NCBI RefSeq assembly: GCF_021155765.1
Contig: NC_060118.1
Location: forward strand, 4,402,001 to 4,466,000
Direction: 5' to 3'
DNA length: 64,000 nucleotides
Source: Diprion similis
Lineage: Eukaryota; Arthropoda; Insecta; Hymenoptera; Diprionidae
In this document: positions 34,801 to 46,800 of the stretch, one piece after another
Position numbering within the stretch: the first letter of the stretch is position 1
Layout of the letters: every line of letters begins with the position of its first letter
Made by a program: the position numbers and the translations under genes
The notes under the pieces: model-generated
Databases searched by the model: none
The model's input: the letters and a program-made list of their open reading frames with translations, nothing else
Told to the model about the DNA's origin: nothing

Positions 34801-37800
34801 TTCCTTATACAAATTACTTGAATTATTTGTACACATAATGTCTTCAATGTGAGTTGAACTATTCAACCTTCCTCCAATTTCAATTACTTAATATTTCAAT
34901 GAACATTTGTCATTCTTATTTGAAGAAATCACATCCTGATATATGTACTTACATAAAATATAATCACACGTAGCTGTTAGTTCAATTCAGGAACGTGTAT
35001 TGAACAGTGTGAATTAGCTATAGTACTGTTACTTGCAAAATTTTACACTCTCCTGTATTTTTAAAGAAGTAAAGTTTAATTCATATATACATTTGACTGT
35101 GCCAGAAAAATCAAGTTGTCAAATTTGAAGCTGTTCATTCAATACATTACAAAAGACACAAAGTAAAACTGATTCCCAAAGTTTCATTGAAATCCGTTGA
35201 TATGTAGGGATTACCAAACTCAAAATTTGTGTTTTTTGGATGATTTATGCCATTTTCGACATAAAATTTGTTGCGGAGCTTTACCACATTATTATAATAA
35301 TTTTTTGTTGAACTTTAGTGAAATACATAATATACCGTAGCTTAAAGCTGTTAAAGTGATATTCATTTAGTGTTATGATGGTTAAATGCAATTTCGAAAG
35401 GGTCAATTATCATTTCTTTAGAAACATGTTACTTTTTTTTAGTTATTTAACCGTATCCTATGGCGAGTTTTAGTTTAAGAATAACGTACTGTACATGGAA
35501 GAAAAGTAATTGATAACAAATTTATAAATTCAAACTATTGTTAACCAGGTTCACTGGTGGACCGAAAATCAAAGTTTTTTTCCAGAACTGGTAAGAGCGA
35601 ATAACTTTGTATTCAACATGAAACTTTATCACTGATGGTTTTTTTTTTTTTTTGGGTCGCCAATTACGAATCTAAGATGAAAATTCGAAATTTAAAATGG
35701 TCGATCCAATATGAAGTACCGAAATCCCGGAAGCCACTCAATTTGGAGGAAACTCGGTGTTCGGGGGGGTTACATAATTTTTAACCGTGGATTCTACGTG
35801 GAACATTACTAGTTTTGGCACAAAACGTTGATTTTGCGCCCACCAGTGAGCCTGGTTAACAACAGTTTAAATCTGGAAATTTTTCATCAATTATTATTTC
35901 TATTATTGTCAAACTGAAACTTGCCATAGGATATGGTTAAATATTGAAAAAATGTAACGTGTTTTTGAAGATACGAAAATCGACCCTTTTGAAATTACAT
36001 TTAACCATCACAATACTGAACGAATATCACTTCACAACCTTCAAAGTATTGAATATTATGTATTTTACTTAATTTTAACAAAACATTGTAATAATAATGT
36101 GGTGAAGCAGAGCAACAAATTTTCATGCTAAAAATGGCAATTATCATTCAAAAAACACATATTTTGAGTATCGCGACCCACAAATATCAACGCGATTTCA
36201 ATGAAACTTTGGGAATCGTTTTATTTTGTGTCTTCTATAACAAATCGAATGAGCAGCTTGAAATTCGACGAGTCGATTTTTTTGGCACAGTTTAAAATAC
36301 ATACTTCTTGTACGCACTTACTTTCTCCAGATGTTTTACATATTGATTAGAGTATTAGCCTTATAATGGTAGTAAAGAAAGAAATCTGAAATTTCTCGGG
36401 TCTGTGCCCGAATTCTCTAACATTTACCTGATTTTTCAGACTGAGTCAAATTTTTTTAATGTAGACAGCCTAAACAATCACATCCTAGTTCTATTGTTCG
36501 TTTAACTTCTGATTCGTGGGACATATAACATCATAAAAAATCAGTAAAAGTATCTGTGATTCTGAATAATATCGCTTTGAATGATTCAAATGCAATGTAA
36601 TCTTCGCTTTTCCGAGCAACTCATTGTAGTGGGCTGTATCATCCGAAATTTTTAGTTATGAAAGATTAATTATTTTCACTTACCTCCCACAACAATTTCA
36701 GTATGCTTTCACGGATCCTCAAAGATGGGAGTGAGCGGTCGGGCATTGGAGCAAGCCAATCGGTGAGAATGTTGAGTACATTGTGTTCGAGAAATGCCAA
36801 TTGTAAATCGTGTTTTTTCAGTTGAGACAGCACCTTCGGAAGCATTGCTATTTTATTTGTCGCAGGTTTGCCCTGCTGATTGAATTTCCTGTCCTCTTCC
36901 GAGGCGTTTCTCATGTCTGATAATAACTGGGCAATAATGTCATCATTGTCGTTGATGATCGTAATGTCTTTCCGTTTGCGGCGACGAGTCTGTTCCTCCT
37001 TTTTCCGTGCCAGCATGCGGTCGAAATCTGACATATGGTCGTCGCTGCAAATCAGAAATTTTACAAAATGAAATATAATTTGTTATTTGATTCTAACATC
37101 TATATCATATCTATTAGAATATTTTTGCTGTAGTAAATATTTGTAGGAGATAACAAGTTATAGAAACTTTTTCTAGGTTTGTCGTAAAGATAATTTTTTA
37201 TTTCTGGGGTAGTAAGTGATTACAGACTTTTAACTCTTGAAGGATCTGTAGAGGAAATAACAAATATTTGAAAGTGTTTTTAAACATTAGAAATTATTTT
37301 TCTTGCTCAGCTTTGTATTCTCTACTGGAAATTTTGAGGACTTTAGGGAGAATTATTTTTCTGTGCTACTTCCGTCAACAACTCAACTACTTTGTAAATT
37401 TTTATAAGCACTAGTGCTTAAAAGTCGACTTTTAAGCACTAGTGCCTATAACAACTACACAATATTTTCGTTTTTGAAAGGAGGTAGCACAGAAAATCCG
37501 AATCATGTGCGCATATAGGGACTTCTTGACTCGTGTGAGTTTTACACTCGTCAAGAAATTCCTATTTTGTGCGTATTTGTCACGAAACTAACTATCTGCC
37601 CATTTCAAGTTAGTTATATCGAGTACGTAAGAGAAATATACTTGGATTCGACTAAAACTGAGACGAAAATTCCCTGAGATTTCCAGGTATTTTAGATCCT
37701 CCAGGTCTATGGTCACCCCATTGAAACCACTTCAAGTTGCATTTGTAATAAACTACATAACTTACTTTTAACTAAACTTTTATAAATTAGAAGATGAGAA

Positions 37801-40800
37801 CTTATATTTTAAGGCAGATAATAAAACGAATTTCAAAGATCACGAATAATCTCTTCATATTTTTGAACATTGTGCACTTTCGGAATGCTATTTTTCTATT
37901 CATTTATAAGTACATCTAATGATAGAGATAAATTTTAAACACCTATTTTGACCAAGATAGTAAACACCGAAGAATTCATAAGCCGTATTTGTTTTGACTT
38001 TGTGCACGTGTTGGCGGTAAATTTATCAGTCATCAAAAATCTAACCAGTTTTTACATTATTAGGAAATTAATATACTTACGAATAACCACCAAATCTATG
38101 CAGCAATAGAATAAAAATAGAAACATCATTTCATTGTAGCGTACAAGTCGACGAAAGTCAGACTTGATCGTAGGGCTTCAGAGATTTGGTCAATTCTAAT
38201 ATGCGGTAATAATAATCGTAATTTCAGCATATCCATTTTACTTAATATGAGAACATTTGAAATTACTGAAGATAAAGCAAATAAAGTACAGATTTGAAGA
38301 GAAAAAAAGACTGCTGTAAAAAGATGTCTCTTGTGGCACTTCGTCATTCGCATAAATCTCCAACTGCACATTACGGAGACCATAAACCTTGGTTTTTTTT
38401 TAAATTGCTGAGTTTTTACTTTATTTAACAACATTCTCAATTAACTACGGATATTTTTTAATTCTAGTATTCTGATATTTAAGTGATCGCAAATCCTGAA
38501 CCAATTGAGTTGCCATTACTGCCAAGGTGTGTGAATGTTCATTGAATTTTTTTCAAAATAATTGATGATGGCTTATGGCTAAAAAAATAGTTTATGTTGA
38601 TTATTCAAATCAAAAATATGTTTTGAGTGACGTCAAAGTTGAAAGAAAGTATGGTACGACACTCAAACCCTAAGATGTTTTGTATTATACATTTTTTCTA
38701 TTCAAGTACGTAACGAATTATGAGGTATCGACCACAAATTATTATATCGAAATAAAAAACAATGGAGCTTTTTCAATTGTTCATATCAATGCAGTGCAAT
38801 AAAATAAATATCCAAAAAACACAATCAAATTTTTTTAATCATACTACACATTGAAAGACATCAGCAATTTTCAAAATGTCAAGATCTGATAACGTTACAG
38901 TTAGTAACATTAATGTAATTAGAAATTATAAAAAAAAATCACTATTCCATAATTATAGAATGACTTTGAAGTTAGTTTTTGAAATATGAGTGCGTTTTGT
39001 TCCGTTACAGTTTACGGCATTTGAAACAATCTTAAAATTGAAAAGTAACAATTTTGCCTAAACATGCATCGTTGCAATGACATTATTAACTTCCTATACC
39101 TCATAAAATCTGTGGGCGTGGTACTGAATGTTGAACTGAAATACTCAATGCATAAATGTGAATCCAAATCGCTGCAGATATGTTATTCGGTACGACCGAG
39201 CGTAAAACTATTTGCTGACAGGCTTATGCTGTGCTTTAATGCCATCAAGAATTGCCAATAAAATTTTCTATTAAAGCAATATTTTGAGCAAAATCCATTT
39301 CAAATCATGCAAACCGTTCTATTCAAAGTCACCGAATCGATTTTTGAATCATTCATTATATGTTCTTTTTCCAAGGAAGTAAGGAGAATTTTTACTGTCC
39401 GTCTTTTGTCATGTTCCTCATTTTTTTTTTTTTTTTTTTTTTTTTTTTGACACCAATTGACAGTGATTTAGGATAGATTCAGTCTTTGGTGTTTTTTTTT
39501 TCTATTTCACATGATGACAAAAATCCAAGCACAGGGAAATTTATGCCGGAATATTTATTTCTATAGCCAAATATATTCATATTGATTTAAAATCACATAC
39601 GCATACAATGGAATTTTACCTAGTATGCCATCATATCAGAGTGTTCATAAGTATGCTCTGTTGAATTTTAATTACACTACAGAAGTATATACTGAAGTTG
39701 CCTCCGTTCAACATTGGCATTATACTGCACCATTGCAAATCTCTAATCGTCAACTCATTTACTAGGCAAAAGATAATAAAATGAAATTGAAAATCAATTA
39801 AATTTACCTACTCAGTTTAGGCGTAGGATAGAAAGTGACATAATATCATAAATTACTTTAACTGAAAACACTAATCACTAGAATTTTGGCCCAACAGCCC
39901 CAAAATCATTGTAATTTTAATTCGATTTTATATTGTCACCCTGCAGACGGCACCTAAACCAAATAGGCAAACAATACGTAAGCACGTGTGGCTTTGAAAT
40001 ATTGATTACTCACTCTCCGCCACCAGGACGTATGCCATCATCAGAGTCCTCATTCTCAGCATCTTGGGACACCTGTTTGTCTTCTTCGTTTGGTTTTGCT
40101 TCCGTTTCTTCTTCCTGATCTTCGCCATGACCTTGCTCTCCTTCTTTATCTGATCCTTTTGCTTTTTTTGCAGTTGGGCCATCTTCCTCCTCATTTTCCG
40201 AATCAGACAGCTGATGCTTTGTTCTTTTCGTAGTCCTGATCCCATCACCCTCTTCTTCAGAGTCAGACAGTAGTTTGTTACGATTTTTGAGAACTTCTTT
40301 GGAATCCCTGCTTCGACTCCGAGACTTTCTAGACCCCGACACTGATCTCGATCTCGATCTTGATCCTGATTTTGACCTGGACCTTGATTTCGAACGCGAT
40401 CTGGATCCTACTCTTGAACCTGATCTTGCTCTTGATCTGGATCGCGATTTCGAACGCGACCGAGAACGTGACTGTGACGATCGTGCCCTTGATCCAGACC
40501 TGGACCTGGACCTGGACCTGGACCTGGACCTGGATCTGGACTTTGACCTGGACCTAGACCTTGACCTTGACCGTGACCTCGACCTTGCTTTGGATTGTAC
40601 AGACCGTGATCGCGATCGCGATCTTGATTTTCTAGAACCGGACCGTGATCTTGATCTGGATTTTTTAGATCTTGACTGTGATCTTGACCTTGATTTATTT
40701 GATGCTGATCGAGATCGAGATCGAGATCTAGATTTAGAGGCAGCTTTAGATCCTGAGCGAGATCTTGTTCGCCCATTTCTTGTCCTTGATCGAGAATCTC

Positions 40801-43800
40801 TCTGGGAACGGGACAGCGATGTCGTAGACTTCGGACTGTTCGACCTAGACCTTGACCTGGATCGTGATGTCCTCGATCCAGACCTCGACCGCGATCTGGA
40901 ACGGGACCCTTTTCTGGATCCAGATGGTGAACAAGAAGCTCTTCTGGAGCCAGACGCAGATCTGGATCTAGAGTCTCGTTTAGCCTTCACATTTTCTGAT
41001 GGAGATCTTGATCTCGACAGCCTTTGTTCTGCAGGGCTGGCTGGAGATCCTTCCCTGGATCTAACAGGGGAGAGTGAAGTTTTTTTAGATCCAGACATAG
41101 ACCTGGATCTTGATCGAGAAGTAGATTTTTTATCCTTAGAAGGTGACGTAGACTTTGACCGTGAACGTTTTCTTGAACCTGATGTGGGAGAAGCAGATTG
41201 CCGCGATCTGGACCTTGATCTAGACCGTGATCGTGATCTTGAGACTCCTTTCTCATCTCTTGATTTCGATCTAGACCTCGATCTACTTCTACCATCTTTG
41301 CTAGAACGAGACTTGGAACGAGACCTAGACGTTGTTCTGGGAGACAAAATCTTCGGGGAACCAGATTTTGATTTGGACCGTGATCTTCTTGTCACCACTG
41401 GTGATTTTGAACTTTTCCTTGAGCTAGAAGACGATCTGGAGCTTTTCCCTGAAGCAGTTGGTGATTGTAAATTTTTCTTTGACTTAGATTGTGAATCTTT
41501 CGTATCAGCTACTGATGTTTCTAATGACATGCTCCTGGACCTTGAACGAGATGCACTCTTTTTGGATGTAGACGGTGATCTGGATCGAATTTCATCCTGA
41601 ACATCTGCTTTTCGAGAACCTGGCGATAATGAACCATCTCGAAATGATGGTGTACGTGATTTAGAGCGGGTACGATGCTCTCTTGAATTACCAACTGGAA
41701 TAGGCGATGCTGATCGCGAATGTGTTGGCGAACCTTGATTTGACCTAAAACAGTTCACGTGTGTATTAGCATGAAGTATATTATGAACTGAAATATTTCA
41801 ATGAGGATGGATCATGAAATTGCATGATTTTTTAGAACTCTAAACAGTGATAATTACGAAAATGAATTGCACGAGAATCTAAGTTTAAGATTACAATTCC
41901 AATATTCATCTCATAGGATGGTTAAATTATCACTAAATTTTTCGATCTCTATTCCTGCATCCTGTTTTCAATTCTTTGATAGATCGTTACAATGTATTGG
42001 CCTAACATTGCTTTTATTCTCCAGATAAAACTTTATTGAATAAATTTTCAGACTTAGGTAAATATCTTATGACAATTCTATTAGTTGTATATTACACAAG
42101 CTAATGGACATAAATGAACTCAACAGATATAAACAGGATAAAATTTTGTATTATGACAAATCAACCATGACTTGCAATCTCAAAATTGACAAAAAAAACG
42201 TGATTCGAAACTTTCAAAGACTGAGAATTTGTAACAAGTAGAAACACACTCGTGCTCGTCACTATTTCGCACTCACAACTTATTCTTCCTCTCTTTTACC
42301 TGGATTCTTCTTCATTTCCCCAGACTAGACAATCCCTCGCTCATCCTTTGCATACTTGACTATTGCCTTTTGTTTACAAAACCCTGATCATATAATCTGC
42401 TTTCTGCACTCATTTAAGCTTCCTTCTGGTCACCCCAAGTCACTACCCATCTACCTTCTAAATTGTACACCTTGTCTATACCTCTCAATCTATGCACTTC
42501 TCTTTGCGCACTGTCTAATTACTCGTCACCACGCATACTTACATTTTAAAAACATTAGATCTTGACAATACTTTCAAGTTTTACAACTGGTACATATGAA
42601 CAACTGAAAATATTAGCAATATTTATTAAACTTCGTTGACTACAAAGTAAATGTAAAAAGAAAAAAAAGAAGTAAGCTTTATCTGTTACCATAGTCTTTC
42701 CCCTACTATGTAAAAATCAAGAAATCAGTGTATTTGTGAGCATCACGATGGACAAATCAAAAGGCACTGGCAGGTGTTGTCTGTGTGGTTCTCAATTTAA
42801 AGGAATGTAATATTTTTATATAACGTAAGCATGCCTGAATTATTTTTTCATGCTTGTGTTCTGTACTAATAACCAGTTCTGCGATAATACAAAGGAGAGC
42901 ACTGAAACGATCCGGTAATTAGAGTTCCTCAAATTAGAAAAAGAAGAAGAACACAATACAAATTATCACATAAAGTATCATGTGTATCGTGGAGGTAAGG
43001 TACTTTTACGTGTCGAATATTTGCAATGTTTGCCTTCGTCTCGTGCACGCGCGTTTTGCTTATGACTTATATTGCAAACTCACACTCGAGATAAAAATAC
43101 CAACTTTGCCACCTTGATGTATAATTGACTATTCTTTTACTGCGCAGGGTCTAAACACTAGTTTTTACCCCACAATTAATTCTACCGAAGTATCAAATTC
43201 TTAGCTCAAGTCTAAGAGGCAAATTACAGCATATGACTGTTAAAAGACTCAAGCTAAAAATGAGACTGAAGTTAGTAATGTTAACGTAACGATACATCAG
43301 AAGAAATAGTATATTGCGCAAGTAGGGTGGAAAGAAGGCCATTTCAAACATACGGTTTGGCTTCTTTTCTTCCCGTGGAATTATATGACATCTGTATGGA
43401 AATTCGAAAGTACTTATAATTATATTATAATGAATAAAAATGTGTAACAGTCATAAAGTTTCAGAAAGCATAAACAATAGTAATGAGTAATTTTTGGGTA
43501 ATTTTAGGATGACTTTTGAGGAATTGGCTTTTTAGAATTAGTGTATATTTTGTTTATAATGGTTTACTAAATTTCAGAAAGTCATAAAAGATGCGATTTT
43601 TCCTAAACATGCATCGTATGGTAACGTTACTAACTTCATCCTTATAGCTAAAAATGCTTTACTTTGGAAGAATTTTTAGTTCAGCTGAAAACCAACGTTC
43701 AGACCTGGTCTTAGCAAAAAAATAGAGAAAATTTCCGTAATCTAAAACAGTTTAATACGTATATTGTGATTGCTGAACCTTGGTTGCCTGGGAATAGCAT

Positions 43801-46800
43801 TGGATTAATATCCCAGTAAGTACCATGTTTAACGTACAGTAAAACCTAGTTTATTCGAAGTACTGTGAGAGCATATATTTTTACATACAGGGTCGTAAAT
43901 ATTGAATCCAAGAGTGAGACGGATGCAGCGGATTTTATGTGAAGCCCGCATAAATGGATCATTCACGTCTAAGGGTGGGGCGCCAGCCAATATTTCTAAT
44001 AAATGTCCCTGTATATTTGGAAGCGTAATATCTCATTAACAGATCGTTTTACGACAGTTCTTGCTTATTATCAGCGCATACACCACCGTAAATAGAGAGT
44101 GATTGTAAAATAAATTCCAATATAAACAATTCAAACATGCATACCGCAACCACACACTCTAGTAACATGCTCAGCATACTTTAAGTTAGGTTGTTTCTGT
44201 ATTTTGGATTTCCTCATCTTTTTGCACATCATACATCATTCACGACGGATAAAAACTTTTCAAATTTCTTAAGAGGGCCATTATCATGGTCTGCAGTATC
44301 AATTATTAACGACTACTATTTCAATGGCATCTTCTATTATAATCTACCAACCACATGCTCTTGCCTCATTCATATCATCCTTGACTTCCTTTAACATCAA
44401 TTAATGAACTTCATCGATCTTGACTAATAATTAGAAAATGGATAGAGAACTTAGTTTAGTGGGAAAGCTGGCATACCTTTCTGGTGAACTTTTTCGACTA
44501 CCAGAGTTTGAGCGAGATCTATTTCTTATAACTGGGTCAACAGATCCATGAGACACTTCAGACTGTGGCGAACCGGATCTGGATTTAGCGGCTGAAGGGG
44601 AGCGAGACCGTGACGGAGATCTGGATGTTTGTGAACGAGATCGAGATCCATTCATGTCGTCATTGGAACTACTTTTACTCTCTGCAAATAAAAAACTTAA
44701 TGAATATCTCCATATTTTTTCAAGTTAGTTGGTTTCATCAATATGCATTTTAATGGCCTTCCGGCTTTAGGATAAAATAATCACATCGCTAATTCCATAG
44801 TCAGGATTAAGAAAAAAGCTACAATTTTTGTAGTAATCTGTTATAAGAAAATCTATTTTTAAAACTATCAGAGCCTGCACTGAAAGAAATGATGCAAAAT
44901 TTGTTTGATCACTTATCACGTGGGATTTAAGAGCTAATTGAAAACTCATTTTGTAGGTTTCATGAACTATAGAATTCTTTGAATATTGCCGATATAGGCC
45001 ATGTAGGCAATATTTTGTTTTCGAAAACAGGTATCACGAGAACGAGGCATTTCATTTTCTTTTACTTCACTTTAGAAACTTTAGAACTCTACGAGGTGTC
45101 GCAGGAAATGGTTGTCGACTTGCCATTTAGTGAAAACGATGTGCTAGAAAACGATGTACACACGTACTTTGGCACCTGATAAAGTTAATTGAATCGATCA
45201 GACAATTACGAAATTCCAAAAAAATTCCAAGCAGGTATATCTGAGTAAACGGAAAGTGATTATTTTTCGCAATGTTCTTAATAAAAGGGCATAACCGACA
45301 GTACTTATGACCTTTGATCGTGAATTGATCTGTTTTTCAATTTCACCATTTGTTAATGTATCTTCATGTTTTTTATGTAAATACAAGGGGATAATCAAAG
45401 AATGTAAGGCTGCCCAAAAAAGTATTGTGATAGTTGGCCCCATCAGAAAGCCTATTAGAATCTATTTTTGCTAAATTTCGCATCATGCATTTGACTGGTG
45501 GCAGAAAAATATACTACACTTGACGGATGGCATTGAATCAAAAAAGTCTTTTTTCAACAGATATTTCACTTGGTATTAACTCAATGTACATAAACAAGAG
45601 TCGAATCACTTGCAAAAAATTGTCTGTCTTTATGTGTTCATATATTTTCGCTAAATCGATCACCTGTTAACTAAGATACAACGCCATATAGCTTCGTCAC
45701 ACCTATACTTTGGATCCCATTACTTCTACACCGAAGTAATCATGGTAAATAAATTCCAGTAGACAATGTAATACATTGCTAAATATTAGTTAACATTCGT
45801 TATAAGAGCGAAGAAAACTGTGGAAAACTTCAATATTACGCCTGAACATGCCCCATTTTAGCTTTGAAAATGTTTATAATAATAATATGGGTACTGGCTA
45901 GGCTAAAGCGCGTATGGGTGGGTTCTAGTACAGGTGTCACATAAAAACGATCACGCTGTGTTGGATCGAGCGCCTGCCGCACTAGTCAGCCAATGATTCG
46001 GATCGATGCACCGATGTATGCTGGTTTGTAAATGCTAAATCGACTGTATATGAGATACATGCGAGTGTCAGTTTATTCTGCTGTTTAAGTCCCTGCTGAA
46101 TTCAATAAAGTAAGGTTGGATTTTGCAACATCTATGAATTCTCGTAACAATCGAAAACATGAAGTCTATTCAATCCGCGAATCCATCCGTTTCATCGTCG
46201 GAGCTAAATTAGTGGCATATCTGCATGGGATAAATGGACATTTAATTTTTTTGAATAGTTGGTTTCACTGTGTTTGATCAGCATACATATACACGTATCT
46301 TCCTTGTTTATTAATAAAAGATACAAAAATTTCATGATTTGTTTATCTTGAAGGTTTGATTTGTGTTTAAGTTCTTAAGATTCTGTTACCAGTATAATAT
46401 ATGTCTGCATTCTGGTTACTAATAAATGCTATGAAATCTAATGTAATGTTTATTCTATACTCTTGAAACTATATTTCAAATGCCTCCAATGGTTACACCC
46501 TATGTAATGTCTGTAGATTTTATACTCAACAGACTGCTCAGAAAAACTGCAACGCCTGACTGAGAATTTGAGGTCTAGCCCACTTCATTTCATAGTCTCG
46601 CATGCTGCCACGGCGCTACTATGGTTAGATACTAGCAGCTTAACACAATGCATTTGAACATGCATAATATTATTAAATATAGGATTAAAATTGATGAATT
46701 TTGAGGAAAAAAAAATGATTATATCAAAACACATGAACTGTTTTTCAGTGTGTCTATATAGAAAATCCTAACTATAGAATGAATATCCAGTAATTGTTAG

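Larger units (their letters stand above)
32876..36683 (-). other. IWS1 intron 4 (3.8 kb)
   Basis: Contains the foldback element at 35098-36298 and a two-segment nested ORF candidate at 34310-34866. The remaining sequence is AT-rich and unremarkable. Confidence 0.5.
37045..40013 (-). other. IWS1 intron 3 (3.0 kb)
   Basis: Holds the palindromic MITE at 37350-37492, a hairpin at about 37500-37570, a MITE at about 38899-39093 and a 28-base poly(T). The minus ORF at 38126-38440 shows no domain. Confidence 0.5.
41745..44476 (-). other. IWS1 intron 2 (2.7 kb)
   Basis: Contains a dispersed repeat (42250-42560), a possible zinc-finger fragment (about 42748) and a MITE (43251-43645). No other coding signal was seen. 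Confidence 0.5.

Noticed and set aside
38126-38440. 104-codon minus ORF in IWS1 intron 3
   Set aside because: No domain, hydrophobic low-information sequence, inside a well-defined intron.
40275-41600. 441-codon plus-strand ORF of Leu-Asp/Arg-Asp repeats opposite the IWS1 RS exon
   Set aside because: It is the mirror of the Arg-Ser codon pattern on the coding strand; it has no splice context, and the minus-strand frame joins conserved IWS1 exons.
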